A stretch of DNA of 6,456 nucleotides from Bacilli bacterium (lineage in GTDB: Bacteria > Bacillota_I > Bacilli_A > RFN20 > CAG-826): positions 1-6,456 of the forward strand of contig JAFXLR010000031.1 of assembly GCA_017531065.1 (NCBI GenBank). The letters run 5' to 3'. Both the position numbers and the translations under genes were made by a program. The notes under the pieces were generated by a model, which had not been told where the DNA came from, did no database searches, and saw only the letters and a list, made by a program, of their open reading frames with translations. Position 1 is the stretch's first letter, and the number at the start of each line of letters is the position of its first letter. Of the stretch, positions 5,959 through 6,456 are shown piece after piece.

Positions 5959-5977
5959 GAAATATCCGAAATATTTC
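5959..5977. repeat. Inverted repeat just upstream of the cdaA-like gene
   Basis: GAAATAT (5959-5965) and ATATTTC (5971-5977) are perfect reverse complements around CCGAA. The repeat directly follows a -10-like TATAAG (5954-5959) and ends 19 bases before the ATG, so it could be an operator or a small leader hairpin. No -35 at standard spacing was found for that -10. The rest of the gap from 5828 is A/T-rich with only weak hairpins and no gene. Confidence 0.4.
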
Positions 5978-5996
5978 ATAAAACCTGGAACCTGAA

Positions 5997-6456
5997 ATGT
6001 TAAATTCAATAGATTTTGCTGTTATCACATATGACGCCAACTGGGTCATTTCTCTGGTCATTGGCCTTCTCATCACCGCTCTTGGTGATTTCTTGATGTT
6101 TAAATACGTGAGCCGTCACCCAATCTTCATTGGCTCCATCATCCTTCTTGAAGCAGGGATCGTCGTCTCTTGCTCGGTCCCGAATTTCGACCTTGTCGGA
6201 ATCGTCTCTGCTGCTTCATTGCTTCTCCTTGTTTCCGGCGCTGTCTTCATCAACGTGAACAACGTCCGTAACAACATGGTCAACGGCATCTTCAAGAAAG
6301 ATTTCTTCAAGAAGAAAAAAGTCGAGCCAGAGATGGTTTTCGACCGTGATGACCTCTACAAAGCCATCTATAAAGCCGTCATCGATATGTCGATAAGAAA
6401 GTCCGACCTTGCCTCAGTGGTGCCTATCGCGGCTGAAGGGAACGAAGTGGTCATTC
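5997..6456 (+). CDS. cdaA: Probable membrane diadenylate cyclase (CdaA-like), 5' part
   Basis: The 153 residues seen match the layout of CdaA, which makes cyclic di-AMP from two ATP for potassium and osmotic control and cell-wall homeostasis. Three membrane helices lie at about 16-36, 43-60 and 66-86, followed by a basic linker (NVRNNM, then KKDFFKKKK at about 100-108) and the start of a cytoplasmic domain whose LYKAIYKAVIDMS corresponds to the IEAITKAINYMA helix of B. subtilis CdaA just before its catalytic domain. The following segment (RKSDLASVVPIAAEGNEVVI) replaces the usual RRIGALLTIER and is not a close match. The catalytic DGA and RHR motifs lie beyond the window, so the call rests on topology and one aligned helix. 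The start has only a short GGA (5987-5989) 7 bases upstream. In Bacilli the usual next genes are a YbbR/CdaR regulator and glmM. Confidence 0.6.
   Translation, partial: MLNSIDFAVITYDANWVISLVIGLLITALGDFLMFKYVSRHPIFIGSIILLEAGIVVSCSVPNFDLVGIVSAASLLLLVSGAVFINVNNVRNNMVNGIFKKDFFKKKKVEPEMVFDRDDLYKAIYKAVIDMSIRKSDLASVVPIAAEGNEVVI

Noticed and set aside
5765..6076. Open frame of 103 codons on the minus strand covering the tRNA start and the cdaA start
   Set aside because: Overlaps the tRNA gene and its promoter and is antisense to the cdaA-like gene; low-complexity peptide.

Overview
The window reads as a chromosomal housekeeping region of a moderate-GC member of the Bacilli/Mollicutes side of the Bacillota. 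Pointers are a CdaA-like cyclic-di-AMP synthase, Shine-Dalgarno-led genes, extended -10 promoters and short hairpin/U-tract terminators. An uncultured gut lineage is plausible, but this is inference from gene style and no species can be named. Genes are mostly single-gene transcription units in divergent and convergent pairs, and there is no sign of phage, insertion sequence or CRISPR.

Layout: a partial unrecognised gene runs leftward off the window start (1-247). A 250-base divergent gap follows; it holds a possible structured leader and TTACC repeats in front of guaA (498-2036, GMP synthase, rightward). guaA converges on a family I inorganic pyrophosphatase (2083-2619, leftward) across a shared hairpin terminator. 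A divergent gap of about 165 bases leads to a membrane diguanylate cyclase with a Cache-like sensor (2785-4470, rightward). That gene converges on a broken ZIP/GufA-type metal transporter (4533-5463, leftward), again across a hairpin. Upstream of the transporter are an extended -10 promoter and a perfect 18-bp palindrome with TTAGG/CCTAA half-sites. Then come a solitary tRNA-Gly(CCC) gene (5712-5785, leftward) with its own promoter and terminator, and the 5' part of a cdaA-like gene (5997 to the window end, rightward).

How the genes relate: GuaA releases pyrophosphate and the neighbouring pyrophosphatase removes it, although they are separately transcribed. The diguanylate cyclase and the probable diadenylate cyclase put synthesis of two cyclic dinucleotide messengers within 1.6 kb, with no evidence of co-regulation. 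The most notable points are the ZIP gene, which carries at least one and possibly two +1 frame disruptions yet keeps a clean promoter and a DtxR/MntR-like operator, and the possible unassigned RNA leader of guaA. I see no clear new multi-gene system.
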